Shown here piece after piece: positions 1 to 9,637 of a DNA stretch of 64,000 nucleotides. The stretch's first letter is position 1, and the number at the start of each line of letters is the position of its first letter. The notes below the pieces were generated by a model. That model was not told the origin of the DNA and ran no database searches. It saw nothing but the letters and a program-made list of their open reading frames with translations. The translations under genes were made by a program, and so were the position numbers. Source of the DNA: Chitinophagaceae bacterium (GTDB lineage: Bacteria > Bacteroidota > Bacteroidia > Chitinophagales > Chitinophagaceae). Location of the stretch: the NCBI GenBank assembly GCA_016720825.1, contig JADKJV010000012.1, positions 1-64,000 on the forward strand, in the 5' to 3' direction.

Positions 1-359
1 GTGGCTGCATCATCAACAATGGGTATGGATGCGGCAAGTTTCAGGAGTTCTCCCATGGGGATTCCTTTGAGCAGTTTTGCGATACGTTTTGTCAGTACTG
101 CCGGGTCATTTTCAATTTCCCTTAACCTCGCCAGTTCATCAGTAAAAAGGTAACGTGCTGCGCATGCGTCAATAAACCTACCGCGCAGCAAAGTATTATC
201 CATATCAAATATGAAAAGTTTCCGGAGCCCTCCAATTTCCTGTTTTATAACATCGTCAAGCTGGCTGCTGATTACATTAACGGTACCTAATTCTTCCAAA
301 TTGATAAGGTTTTGATTGTTATAAGTAGCACGCCTGATTATGGCCCTAGCCCACTTCAC
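1..359 (-). CDS. HAD-superfamily phosphatase domain (partial, C-terminal part of a GT81-HAD protein)
   Basis: The reading frame runs off the left edge of the window. It contains the HAD motif I signature FDMDNTLLRG (nucleophile Asp and acid/base Asp) followed by a SerB-like helical cap (FIDACAARYLF). It lies directly behind the glycosyltransferase on the same strand. The two frames meet at about 346-355 with no intergenic space, so I infer one bifunctional protein interrupted by an indel. By analogy with fused phosphoglycerate glycosyltransferase/phosphatases, this part would remove the phosphate from glucosyl- or mannosyl-3-phosphoglycerate. That substrate is inference; the HAD fold is clear. 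The GTG at 359 is not a likely true start. Confidence 0.7.
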   Translation of the reverse strand, partial: MKWARAIIRRATYNNQNLINLEELGTVNVISSQLDDVIKQEIGGLRKLFIFDMDNTLLRGRFIDACAARYLFTDELARLREIENDPAVLTKRIAKLLKGIPMGELLKLAASIPIVDDAA

Positions 360-959
360 TGCTCATTTTCCCGAGCATCTGTAAGGTTTGCTTTTGTTCT
401 CGATAAAGCCGATATTAACTTCAATAATCCGGGCTTGCATTAAAAACATATCGATCAAAATACCCACATCTACCCCGTAATCATGGAAAAATTCCATCTT
501 ACTAAAAAAATCTTTTTGCCTGCAATCATCCCGCTAAGTGGTTGCTGGAAAGTTGTTAAGTCAGGGGTAAAATATTTTTAGTAATGGTTTCGCTACGAGT
601 TCGGTAACACGGCCCGCATTTCGTGCAAATGCGCCTTTTACAAAATCAGCTTCATTTTCCAAAACAGGATTTGCCAGATTGGCAATTGTATCGGAAGGAT
701 ACGGGAAAATATCTGCATCCAGGAATACAATTACCTGGTTTCCGGACACACTGATACCTTCCTGCATAGAAATTCCTTTACCACGTTTCTGGCTGATTAT
801 CACACTGGCCCCTGCCCTGGCAGCTCGTTCTCGGGTCAGATCCGTACTCTGGTCATCCACTACAATAACTTCAGACACCAAAGAATCTTTCAGGCAAAAT
901 TTTACAACTTCCGTGATCGTGTCCTGCTCATTTAATGCGGGTATTATTACAGTGACCAT
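346..959 (-). CDS. GT81-like glucosyl-3-phosphoglycerate synthase domain, frameshifted
   Basis: A GT-A fold glycosyltransferase. The N-terminal part (959-561) has IIPALNEQDTI, VVDDQSTD and the metal-binding FLDADI motif. It ends with GRVTELVAKPLL, a signature of glucosyl-3-phosphoglycerate synthases. The protein continues in other frames with TPDLTTFQQPLSGMIAGKK and then YGVDVGILID, up to a stop at 346. Two indels (near 550 and 520) interrupt it, the second beside an A-run/T-run. It would transfer a nucleotide-activated hexose to 3-phosphoglycerate, the first step of glucosylglycerate or mannosylglycerate synthesis. A HAD phosphatase follows in frame-shifted continuation. Family call is good; the exact sugar donor is unknown. 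Confidence 0.72.
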
Positions 960-974
960 AGTTAACTATTTAAA

Positions 975-1175
975 TTAATTGTGAAATTTGTACATATAAC
1001 CTTTATCAACACTATCAATTCTGGCAGATATGAAAGCCAGTTTACGGTTGTTTTTCAAATACCGCAAATGGAGAGAGTCATATTTTAAAATCAGCATTTC
1101 GTTTTGGCGGACAAGTTTTTTGTAATTTTTTTTCTGTAAATAATACAACCTAAAATGGAGAAAAGCGCCGTGCAT
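975..1175 (-). CDS. Small hypothetical protein (66 aa)
   Basis: A short ORF ending 15 bp before the GT81 gene and starting 63 bp downstream of an 11-bp-phased repeat array. The product is rich in Lys, Arg, Tyr and Leu and predicted to be largely helical, possibly a short coiled coil. I do not recognise a family. Its position between a candidate operator/promoter and the glycosyltransferase makes it plausible as the first gene of that operon. It could also be a chance ORF or a remnant of a broken gene, given the many indels in this region. Confidence 0.35.
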   Translation of the reverse strand: MHGAFLHFRLYYLQKKNYKKLVRQNEMLILKYDSLHLRYLKNNRKLAFISARIDSVDKGYMYKFHN

Positions 1176-1237
1176 AAAAAATAATAATTAGGTTTTTATT
1201 CACCGGTAAACTATTTAACACAAGGTGCGGATCTGAA

Positions 1238-1270
1238 ATTAAAAACCAATTAAATTGGGGTTAAAAACTA
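1238..1270 (-). promoter_or_regulatory. Candidate OmpR/PhoB-type operator, three 11-bp direct repeats (site A)
   Basis: On the plus strand the units ATTAAAA, ATTAAAT and GTTAAAA start at 1238, 1249 and 1260, exactly 11 bp apart. Read on the minus strand they are TTTTTAAC, ATTTAAT and TTTTTAAT. The array overlaps the stop codon of the histidine kinase and lies 63 bp upstream of the 975-1175 ORF and the GT81-HAD gene. Two similar arrays lie at 4669 and 9369. 11-bp direct repeats are the known architecture of PhoB/OmpR-family binding sites, and such a regulator is encoded at 2653-3342. Binding is inference. Confidence 0.6.
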
Positions 1271-2649
1271 CTTATATTGGGCTAAAAACCTGGGGAGCTC
1301 GATAGAGAATACCGTACCTGTTTCAGGATCAGATGTTACTGCAATGGTACCATTGTGTAAGGATAAAATACGCCGGGCCAGCGTCAGACCCAATCCGAAA
1401 CCAGGTTTTGACTTTACATCATCTGCCCGGAAAAATGGCTGGAAAATGTTCCGGATATCAGATTCAGAAATAATATCGCCTTTATTGGCTACCTGGATAA
1501 TAATCTTTGCGGGAAGGAATGATGCCAGAACGGAAGATTGGTTATCAATTGCATATTTACATCCGTTTTCAATGATATTTTTCAATGCAATGTAAAGCAG
1601 GTTTACGTTACCGAAAGTGGTCAACTGCTTCTCATCATCTGGAAAATCATTAAAATCCAGCAGTACTTTATACGTGTTGTTTTGTTTCTGGACGTCGGCT
1701 ATAACCCGAAGCAGTACCTCATCCAATCTAACTTCTTCCAGGTCAATACTGCCCTGGGACCCTGTTTTGGCAATCTCCAGTAAACTCCCTAGTAAGTTGT
1801 TGCAGTTCCTTTACATCTTCATAAACACTTATTAGTACTCCACTGTATTCTTCGTATGTGCGTCGCCGTTGAAGGGCCACTTCCAGCTGGTTAGAAATAG
1901 ATGTCAGGGGCGTTGACAATTCATGTGATGCGTTTGAAATAAAACGGCGTTGGATGGAAAAAGATTCCTGTAACCGGTCCAGTAAATGATTAAATGTTCC
2001 AGCCAGTTTATTCAATTCATCTTTCGCGCCTGTTTCTTCAATTCGGCGCGAAAAGTCATTTGATGTAATCAGGTTTACCTCCTAGTAATACGCGTTACGG
2101 GCTTGAGCATATTTCTGGCAAATACAAGTCCGTTAAAAAGGAAAAGACTTGCCAACAGTGACGCCCATATCAATATCCTTTCAATTGCTGCAGGAATTCC
2201 TGTCCGTCTATATCTTCTGCCGCAACTGCAACTATGAAATTGTGACTATCATCTGTATACTGAATTGCTACCCCTTTTTTCTGTCTGTAATTGAAATAAT
2301 AAGTTCCTTCAATAATAACTCTTTCCCGGATGTGGTTGTCAATCACAAGAGAATCACCAGCCTTATCTGAATATGAGTAAAAATACGCGCCATCGCGGCT
2401 AAGGATGCTTATACTTTTATAATACAATGAAGCTACTGTAGCAGAATCAAGTCTGGCAAGCACTGAATAATTACCGTTATTCAAACCCGCATACATCCGC
2501 GCATGGCTTCCTGCCCGGTTAAAGAGCCGGTATTTAAAAGTATCAGCCCTTTCTGTTTTGCTGAAAAAATAAATAGAAAAGCCTACCACAGCTAATATGG
2601 CAGTTACAAGAACAGCAAACCAGATTGCGATTTTATACCTGACGCTCAT
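1268..2649 (-). CDS. Sensor histidine kinase, frameshifted
   Basis: Membrane sensor kinase paired with the adjacent response regulator, 3 bp away. Order from the N-terminus: TM helix (IAIWFAVLVTAILAVVGFSI), periplasmic sensor of about 120 aa, second TM helix (ILIWASLLASLFLFNGLVFA), HAMP linker, HisKA H-box (FISNASHELSTPLTSI, phosphoacceptor His), and HATPase with N-box NIIENGCKYA and G-box GFGLGLTLA. Three single-base indels (near 2185, 2083 and 1785) divide it; for example, removing one G from AGGGAG near 1785 restores SLLEIAK. All catalytic motifs survive, so an intact gene is likely in the cell. The signal sensed is unknown. Confidence 0.85.
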
Positions 2650-2652
2650 TTT

Positions 2653-3342
2653 CTATTTTTCCTTCAATATGTAACCCATACCTACTTGTGTATGTATTAA
2701 TTTTCCTTCAAAACCGCGATCAATTTTTTTTCGGAGAAAATTAACATACACATCTATCACATTTGTTTTTGTATCAAAATCAAGTTCCCATACTTTTTCG
2801 GCAATATCAGCCCTGGAAACCACGCGGTTTCGGTTACGCATCAGGTATTCCAGCAACTGGAACTCTTTAGCAGTGAGCTGTATGAGTTGGCCGTCACGGG
2901 TCACTTCTTTACTGTCTACATTCAGTTCAAGGTCTCCTACTTTAAGAATGTTACCTGTTGGCAACAACTGGTTCATGGTTCGTTTCAGGAGTGCCCGGAT
3001 TCTTACCAGCAATTCTTTAAACTCAAACGGCTTTACAAGATAATCGTCAGCACCTGCATCAAATCCCTCAATTTTATCTTCAGTTGTACTTAACGCAGTA
3101 AGCATAATTACAGGGATGTGCTGATTACGGCTCCGAATGATTTTGCAAAGTTCGTACCCATTCATCCCCGGCAAATTGATGTCGGTAATAATCAAATTGA
3201 ATAAAGCCGATTCAAATAACCGAAGCCCTATTTTGCCATCATAAGCTGTTACCACATGATAACTGAGCTCTTTAAGTCCTTTGGTAAGGGTGTCAGCAAT
3301 TTTACGTTCATCCTCGATCAATAAAATTTTAATCTCTTCCAT
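2653..3342 (-). CDS. OmpR/PhoB-family response regulator
   Basis: Intact two-domain regulator of about 229 aa. The receiver domain has the acidic pair in LLIEDER, the phosphoacceptor Asp in IITDINLPG, and the conserved Thr (MLTAL) and Lys (LVKPF). The C-terminal winged-helix domain contains LTAKEFQLLEYLMRN and TNVIDVYVNFLRKKID. I start at 3342 (MEEIKILL) rather than at the upstream in-frame Met at 3378, because the receiver domain begins there. It overlaps the end of the antiporter gene by 14 bp and sits 3 bp before the kinase gene, so the three are probably co-transcribed. It is the only undamaged gene in the first 9.3 kb. It is the obvious candidate to bind the three 11-bp repeat arrays at 1238, 4669 and 9369. 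Confidence 0.9.
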   Translation of the reverse strand: MEEIKILLIEDERKIADTLTKGLKELSYHVVTAYDGKIGLRLFESALFNLIITDINLPGMNGYELCKIIRSRNQHIPVIMLTALSTTEDKIEGFDAGADDYLVKPFEFKELLVRIRALLKRTMNQLLPTGNILKVGDLELNVDSKEVTRDGQLIQLTAKEFQLLEYLMRNRNRVVSRADIAEKVWELDFDTKTNVIDVYVNFLRKKIDRGFEGKLIHTQVGMGYILKEK

Positions 3343-4473
3343 CTGATATTTCATTTTCTGTGATCGGAATTTCGTCATTTATACTCTGAATTACTTTCCC
3401 GCCAATACTCATAGATCCTACAACCATTATTACACTGGTAACCAGGATCACAAAAAACAATAAGCCTTCATTGAATTTCGAAAGGCGGAATATTTGCGGA
3501 ATACTGTAAAACAGTAATATCGTGATCAATCCTGGGCAAAAAAAACTTCCGGGAATATATGAGCATGCAGGAAAAAGCGCAGGTAAATATATCGTATACC
3601 CATTAATACTGCGATCAGTAAACTGCCAACCAGTACAACTTCAATATCAATCAACAGGCGAAAATCGATCGTAAGCCCAAAAATAAAAAAGAAAAATGTG
3701 CGGATCAGGAAACTACTTTCAGCAGTCAATGCATGCAATAGATGAACGACGTCATTTACCTGCCGAGGAGATATCCACCGGTAAAAATAATTAAACATAC
3801 CCAGTTTCCAGTTAGCCACTATCAGCCCAAAAATAATATAATAATCAGTGCCGGCAGGTGTATCATCTTACCAACAGCATACAGGAAAATCAACAGTGCA
3901 AAAACCAGGTAAAACCTCACTTTGGTCTGTATCCTGGTGAGGATAAATAAAATCAGGAATGAAAGAAAAATGCTCAGCAGAACCGTGAGTATCACTGATC
4001 CAAAAAATAAAAATATATTACGTTTATTCGGCTGCAAATGCGAAATACTGGGTATTACAATTGCACTGCTAACTACGGAAAGCGGTATCGCATAAACCAG
4101 ACAATGTAAATACGATTCCTGCAGATAGAAAAATAAAACCGCTGAACAGGCTGCGGCAGAAAGCACCAGGATCACCAGGGCCGACAGGAATGCATTCCGG
4201 ATAAGCCTGATTTTCTTCCGGGCAAGTTCCAGATCAAGCCCGGCCTCCAGCACGATCATGATTAATCCCAAAATACCAAAAAGCTCCACCGATACAGGTG
4301 GTATTTTTACTGACTGGTTATTAAACAACAGGATTTCCCTAACGCCGATACCTGTGAGTAATAACATCAATACAGAAGGAATCCCTGTTTTAATGGAAAG
4401 CAGGTTAAACAAATAAGAAAATTACAAGCAGGCAAGCTGCAATTATGAATACGTATGTACTGATTTCCTGCAT
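3329..4473 (-). CDS. Sodium/proton antiporter-like membrane protein (CPA family), frameshifted
   Basis: A hydrophobic protein of about 380 aa with roughly ten TM segments. It resembles the membrane domain of monovalent cation:proton antiporters, with VELFGILGLIMIVLEAGLDL near TM3 and VVSSAIVIPSISHL in the core. Translation starts at 4473 (MQEISTYVFIIAACLLVIF). Indels near 4415, 3835 and 3540 split it, but each frame is open up to the next break. No C-terminal TrkA domain is present; the C-terminus reads into the response regulator start. Co-transcription with a two-component system suggests ion or pH homeostasis. The transported ion cannot be told from sequence. Confidence 0.75.
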
Positions 4474-4668
4474 AAGTAAAAATACCCTAAAATGCCATCA
4501 ATTGGCCATTCCCAGTACTGGTTTATAATCTTTTAACTATGATTTCCCGTAACTAATGCCGTCTTCTAATTTACGCATTATTTTCCTAAATCCTATAACA
4601 AAATGTACTGATTGCGGCACAGCATAAGCTCATCATTCAAGAAATAAATAGTTTCCACCTCCTTTTTT

Positions 4669-4701
4669 TTAATGCCAAATTAATGCCATTTTAATGCCGC
4701 G
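4669..4701 (+). promoter_or_regulatory. Candidate OmpR/PhoB-type operator and promoter (site B)
   Basis: Three copies of TTAATGCC start at 4669, 4680 and 4691, exactly 11 bp apart. A possible Bacteroidota -7 element (TACATTTT, consensus TAnnTTTG) follows at 4712, placing the array just upstream of the promoter as expected for an activator. It lies in the 312-bp divergent region between the antiporter (start 4473) and the DUF1508 gene (start 4786). I see nothing else recognisable in that region. The array matches the TTTTAAT-based arrays at 1238 and 9369. Confidence 0.6.
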
Positions 4702-4785
4702 GAAATAGATTTACATTTTACAGAAAGGATAGTATATCCCTCAAAAGGGCCGGGCCCATTGAGGGGATTTTTACATTAAAACCTA

Positions 4786-4986
4786 ATGATTATGATACAA
4801 CTTGAAATACAAAAACGCGAAAACAATGACTATTATTTTCGCCTGACCGACAACGAGGGTAAAACACTACTGATCAGCGAAAGCTACAATAAGAAAGAAA
4901 ACGTTGTTCCAGGAATTGAATCATTAAAATTTATACTGCCCAATCCAGACCATATTGAGAAGAAGACTACGCTCCAGGGACGGTAA
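4786..4986 (+). CDS. DUF1508 (YegP-like) domain protein, truncated
   Basis: The N-terminal 66 aa match the YegP/DUF1508 repeat: YYFRLTDNEGKTLLISESY followed by GIESLKF. Family members normally carry two such repeats of about 50 aa each. Here the second is cut off right after its lead-in (KKTTLQGR), where a continuation such as YYFxLK would be expected. The sequence then passes within a few bases into the middle of a glycerate kinase N-domain. I therefore read this as the front half of a normal gene joined to the next gene by a deletion of at least a few hundred bases, real or from assembly. Function of YegP-like proteins is poorly known. The candidate operator at 4669 lies just upstream. Confidence 0.65.
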   Translation: MIMIQLEIQKRENNDYYFRLTDNEGKTLLISESYNKKENVVPGIESLKFILPNPDHIEKKTTLQGR

Positions 4987-6161
4987 AGCCGCCGCTTCCA
5001 TGTCAATTGCAGCAGAAAAACAGCTGGGCGACCAAATCAGTCATGGCATCAGCATAACAAAATACGGACACGCATTACCCCTTCAAAGAATAGAAGTAAT
5101 AGAAAGCGGTCACCCGGTGCCTGATTTGCAGAGTATGCTTGCCGCTAACCTTGTCACAAAACATGTCAGTGATCTGCAATCCAATGATATTGTTATTTTT
5201 TTATTGAGTGGTGGTGCGTCATCACTCATGTCAGACCTGCCCGATGGTTGTACGCTCCGGGAAATACAGCAAACAAATTCGGCGCTTGTAAAAAGTGGTG
5301 CGAATATCAGTGAAATCAATATTGTACGCAAACACCTGAGTCATATAAAAGGAGGACAGCTTGCCCGCATGGCCCAACCTGCAAAGGTTTTCACACTTTT
5401 AATAAGTGATGTACCCGGAGACGACCTTAGCAGTATTGCCAGCGGACCGACAACCGCAGATCCATCCACTTTCAAGGATGCTTTGAATATCATTAAAAAA
5501 CACAAAATAACTGACCAGGTTCCAATTGCTATCAGGGAATATCTTCAGCAGGGAGCCAACGGCATGAAACCTGAAACACCTAAGCCGGGAGACCCTGTTT
5601 TCAGGAACACTTTCAACCGGATTATCGGGAATAACCATTCCGCTTTAATAGCAGCAAAGGCACAGGCAATGCAGCTTGGCTACAACACAGACATTGCCAA
5701 AGAACAAATCACAGGGCCTGCTGAATCTACTGCCCGTGAAATCGTAAGGAAACTTATGGACTGTAATTCTCCTTTACCACACTGCTTTCTTTGGGGCGGT
5801 GAAACAACAATTACGGTAACCGGGGAAGGTTGCGGGGGGCAGAAACCAGCACTTTGCATTATGTGCACTGGATGAAATGCGAAAGGAATTTAAATCCGAC
5901 TTTACAAGGAACATCACCTTACTTTGTGCCGGAACTGACGACTCAGACGGACCTACAAATGCAGCCTGGTCGATAGCCGATACTATTCTCTTACAGTCAG
6001 GTTACGCAGATAAAAAGAAAATACATTCACATTTGTCCCAATTTAATGCTTACCCCTTTTTCCAGGATGCCGGAACTCTTCTTTTAACAGGCCCAACCCA
6101 AACAAATGTGATGGACCTGGTGATTGCACTGGTACAGGATACTAATACTATTGTATTATAG
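4980..6161 (+). CDS. Glycerate 2-kinase (MOFRL/GckA family), N-terminally truncated and frameshifted
   Basis: Phosphorylates D-glycerate with ATP. Recognised by GKAAASM (normally preceded by an IGAG-like segment, here missing), HPVPD, LLSGGASSLM, NIVRKHLSHIKGGQLA, LLISDVPGDDLSSIASGPT and WGGETTITVTG. The C-terminal MOFRL domain has LLCAGTDDSDGPTNAA. An indel in the G-run near 5835 (GCGGGGGGC) throws the frame; restoring it gives a GGRNQ-type motif continuous with 5877-6161. About 45-50 N-terminal residues are absent at the junction with DUF1508. Beside a phosphoglycerate glycosyltransferase, the kinase fits a glycerate/3-phosphoglycerate/glycosylglycerate cycle (inference). Confidence 0.8.
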
Positions 6162-6349
6162 GATTCAATGTGCGCCGCGGTTCATTTACACGATACCTGA
6201 AAAGTATTCCCAAAGAGACATAATACGTGGAATCGAGGGGCACATACCTGATATATCTCATCTAAAATAAGAATAGATGCGATATGCGTTATGCCAAAAT
6301 ATATTAACAGGCAATCAGGATAATTGTAATTCCATTTATCCTTTACTCA

Positions 6350-7653
6350 TTACAGGTTTATTTGCTGCATCCAAACAGTATCAAGTATGTAACCCTGGCT
6401 TTCAGGTATTGTTGAATCCTGAAAGCTGCATCTCTTTATCTATTTTCAATGCCAGTGAGTCCCATTGCAAAACTGCCGCCCAAATGGTATCCACTTTTGA
6501 GACACCTCTCATTTCAAGCGGGCTAACACCCAATGCATGGACGCCGGGGTAGAAAGATTTTACCTCGTTGAAGAGCAAGCCATCATCAATATTCCTGCTT
6601 ATCTGGTTCAATGAATCGATTAAATGCAAGTTTTGGATTTCTACATTCCGCATAACCGTTTCGGTCATCTCTAAACTCATTTTATCCATTTCATTCTGAA
6701 ATGTTCATCCTGAAAAAAGGGGTCGGTATTTATTCAGTCCCAGTTGTTTTAATCGGTCATTAAAAAACTGTTTATCTGCATCAGGACCGGCAATCCTGAA
6801 AAAAATGTTTTGACCAGCACTATGGAATCCTGACCCTCCGTTTCCCATTTAAATATTTCGTTCCTTTTATGGAATGGGGTAATAATTTCCGCCTGGATTT
6901 TATGGCGAATCTTGTTTTTTTGGTATACAGTCAGTAAAAACCAAAAGCTTGGTATGCTGATCAGGATAAGAAAAAGCCCCGCAGCCCTCCCTACTCTTCT
7001 TTGCTTTACTTTATCTACATAGGACTTTAAAGGAAATTTAAGCAGTTTGACGATCAGGTATGTTGAAAGGGCGATGAATACAGCATTGATAAAATAGAGG
7101 TAAAAAGCCCCTCCAAAAATCTCCCACCGGCCCCTTGCAAAACCATAAGCAGAAGCACATAGCGGGGGCATTAAAGCTGTGGCAATAGCAACACCAGGCA
7201 AAGCATTGGTTTTTTCTTTCCTGGAACCGGAAATCATACCAGCTATTCCACCGAAAAGCGCCACACCAATATCAAGTAAAGTAGGCTGGGTTCTGGCTAA
7301 AATTTCAGATGTAGGTTCACCCAATGGAGTAAGGATAAAATAAACTACTGCTGTAATAAAACTGAATAATGTTACATAAGACAGGTTCCTTATTGATCTG
7401 ATAAACAACTCCCGGTCGTGTACACCCACAGAATAACCTACGCCGGGTTTGTTGACATTAAAGGCGAAATAAGCATGGCGCCAATGATAATGGCTACTGA
7501 ATTTGTATCAAGACCAATGGAAGCCAGCAGTGCAGAGCAAACCATCAGTAAGGCATTAATACCTTTTATATGTATGCCATCTGAAATTCTATTAGCTGTA
7601 CCTTCATAATCGGTAGCATCACCAATATCAAATACATGTCGCAATAAAGTCAT
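6350..7653 (-). CDS. DUF389 membrane protein, frameshifted
   Basis: Typical DUF389 core: IKGINALLMVCSALLASIGLDT, AIIIGAMLISPLMS, a break, VGVHDRELFIRSIRN, GVALFGGIAGMISGSRKEKTNA and GVAIATALMPPLCASAYG. About six TM helices are followed by a soluble C-terminal tail. Indels lie near 7435, 6752, 6712, 6700 and perhaps 6420. The literal stop is at 6402, but another frame continues plausibly (YILDTVWMQQ) to 6350. It starts 21 bp after the GNAT/hydrolase gene, so the two are probably one operon. DUF389 proteins have no agreed function. The 190 bp between this gene and the convergent glycerate kinase holds nothing I recognise. Confidence 0.78.
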
Positions 7654-7673
7654 AAACGGAGTTATATCATAAT

Positions 7674-9236
7674 TTAACCTTTAAAAGCAACATGTTGGTC
7701 ATTTACCACAGCGATTTCTACATCACCTGCATAATGTAATTGGTAAAGATCTGACCGACGGTCTTTGAGCCGTTTGTACACTGCCGAAATTACGCAACTC
7801 TGTCAGCAACGAAAGATCAACATCACTTACAACGATCATTTCCGTATTCGGAGTTGCTTCGGCTTTGATACCATTTACGGGAAATGCGAAATCGGAAGGC
7901 GTTAACACGGCAGACTGGGCAAATTGCAGGTCCATATTGGCCACTTTGGGCAGGTTGCCCACACTACCTGCAATAGCAACAAAACATTCATTTTCTATAG
8001 CCCTTGCCTGTGCACAGAAACGAACGCGGTTATAAGCATTCTGGGTATCGGTTAAAAAAGGGACAAACAAAATCTGCATATGCCCGTCAGCCAGTTTTCT
8101 GGACATTTCCGGGAATTCCACATCATAACAAATCTGGATTCCGATCCGGGCCACATCTGTGTCAATCACCTTGATTTCGGTGCCTCCAATAATATTCCAG
8201 TCATACTCTTCATCGGGCGTGATATGTATTTACATACACTGTCAATTTTTCCGTTGCGATGCAGCAGGTATGATACGTTATACATTTTCCCATCCCGTAT
8301 TTCGGGCATGCTCCCTGCGACAATATTCACATTGTAAGACATAGCCATTTTACTCATACTGGCTACAATTTCCCCGGTAAACCCCGCCAATTCCCTGATT
8401 GCATGACGTGTATCCAACCCATTAAAGCGGCCCATGAGCGGTGCATTAAACAGTTCGGGGAACAGGATAAAGTCAGATTTATAATCACTTACTGCATCTA
8501 CAAAATACTCAACATGGGTTAGCAAATCTTCTGTTTTGAAGTATGGCCTCATCTGCCATTGAACCAACCCAATTCTGATGATGTCTTTTTCCGCAGTAAA
8601 ATATTTTTCTCAGATTCATAATATACATTGTGCCAGATCAGCAATGTGGCAAAACCCATGCTTTCATCATCTTCAGGCAAATAGTTTTTAATTATTTTTT
8701 TAATCGAAATCATTTGCCAACTGGAATGTGAGCGTTGGATCATAAATTTCCCGGTTCTTTACTTTATCGATATATCCTTTGGGTGTGAGTTTATCGGCAT
8801 ACATGCTATACTTTGGGATCCTGCCTCCTGCTATAATCATTTTCAGGTTCAACCGCTCACATAAAACCTTTCTGGCTTCATATAACCGGCGCGCCAATCG
8901 CAGTCCACGATAATCCGGATGGACAAATACTTCAATTCCATACAATGTTTCACCCTTCGGATCGTATGTATCAAAGCTGAAATGCCGGTAATATCACGGT
9001 AAGTATGGTTGTCGCCGAATTTGTCGTAACAAACGATAATTGATAAAGCACATCCAACTACTTTACCGTCGCAGGTTATAACAACCTGCCCATCCGGAAT
9101 TTCTGAATTAATTTTTCAAAGATTCTTCTTTCCAATACTGGCCTCCCAAACTGGCATATGCCTGGATCATAGAATCCTTCAGCATCTGATAATCCTCAAT
9201 GGTCAGGCTTTTTACTTCAATAATACTTGTTTCCAT
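7674..9236 (-). CDS. Bifunctional GNAT acetyltransferase / carbon-nitrogen hydrolase, frameshifted
   Basis: A two-domain protein of about 520 aa, known as a fusion in Bacteroidota. The N-terminal GNAT part (from METSIIEVKSLTIEDY at 9236) has EVFVHPDYRGLRLARRLYEAR, the acetyl-CoA loop. The C-terminal nitrilase-fold part has the Glu of LFPELFNAPLMG and the catalytic Cys of IGIQICYDVEFPE; the matching Lys should lie between them. At least six indels (near 9115, 8970, 8720, 8580, 8222 and 7778) break it. After the last, the frame gives LKDRRSDLYQLHYAG and a stop at 7674, rather than the literal stop at 7723. The substrate is unknown. Site C lies 133 bp upstream. Confidence 0.8.
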
Positions 9237-9368
9237 AAAATATTTATTTAAGGTTCATTCAGCAGAATGACGCCAGTTGACGAATTGTAATTAATCCGAA
9301 AAACCAATGTAGTTTCCTGTGGTCAGTGGAGGAGATCACACAATATATGAGTGTGGAACTAAGTGCTA

Positions 9369-9401
9369 ATTAAAACCAAATTAAAAGCAGATTAAAAGGC
9401 A
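9369..9401 (-). promoter_or_regulatory. Candidate OmpR/PhoB-type operator, three 11-bp direct repeats (site C)
   Basis: ATTAAAA starts at 9369, 9380 and 9391, exactly 11 bp apart. On the minus strand the units are TTTTAATCTGC, TTTTAATTTGG and TTTTAATTAGC. The array lies 133 bp upstream of the GNAT/hydrolase-DUF389 operon and matches sites A and B in unit, number and spacing. The rest of the 340-bp gap (9237-9578) shows no gene or other clear element. Confidence 0.6.
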
Positions 9402-9578
9402 GGTTTGCATCAGAAACGCCTGTACCAGAGACAATTGTTTAGTATCAGCCCAAAGCCAGTCTGTATGCCAGATATTTTTACGACTATTTATAGATTCCGC
9501 TGCTACTGCACTATTCGAAACAGGATTTCTTTCAATCCCGGCATAAGACAGGATGTCATATTAATCGTCCAAATACAC

Positions 9579-9614
9579 AAAAAAAAGCGACCATTCCCTG
9601 CGAATGGTCACTTT
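9579..9614 (-). terminator. Rho-independent terminator after bglX
   Basis: On the minus strand GTGACCATTC and GAATGGTCGC form a 10-bp stem with a short loop, followed by eight T. It lies 24 bp past the bglX stop codon, so it ends the large PUL transcript. Confidence 0.85.
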
Positions 9615-9637
9615 CATATTTTCTCCAGTACTTCAGC

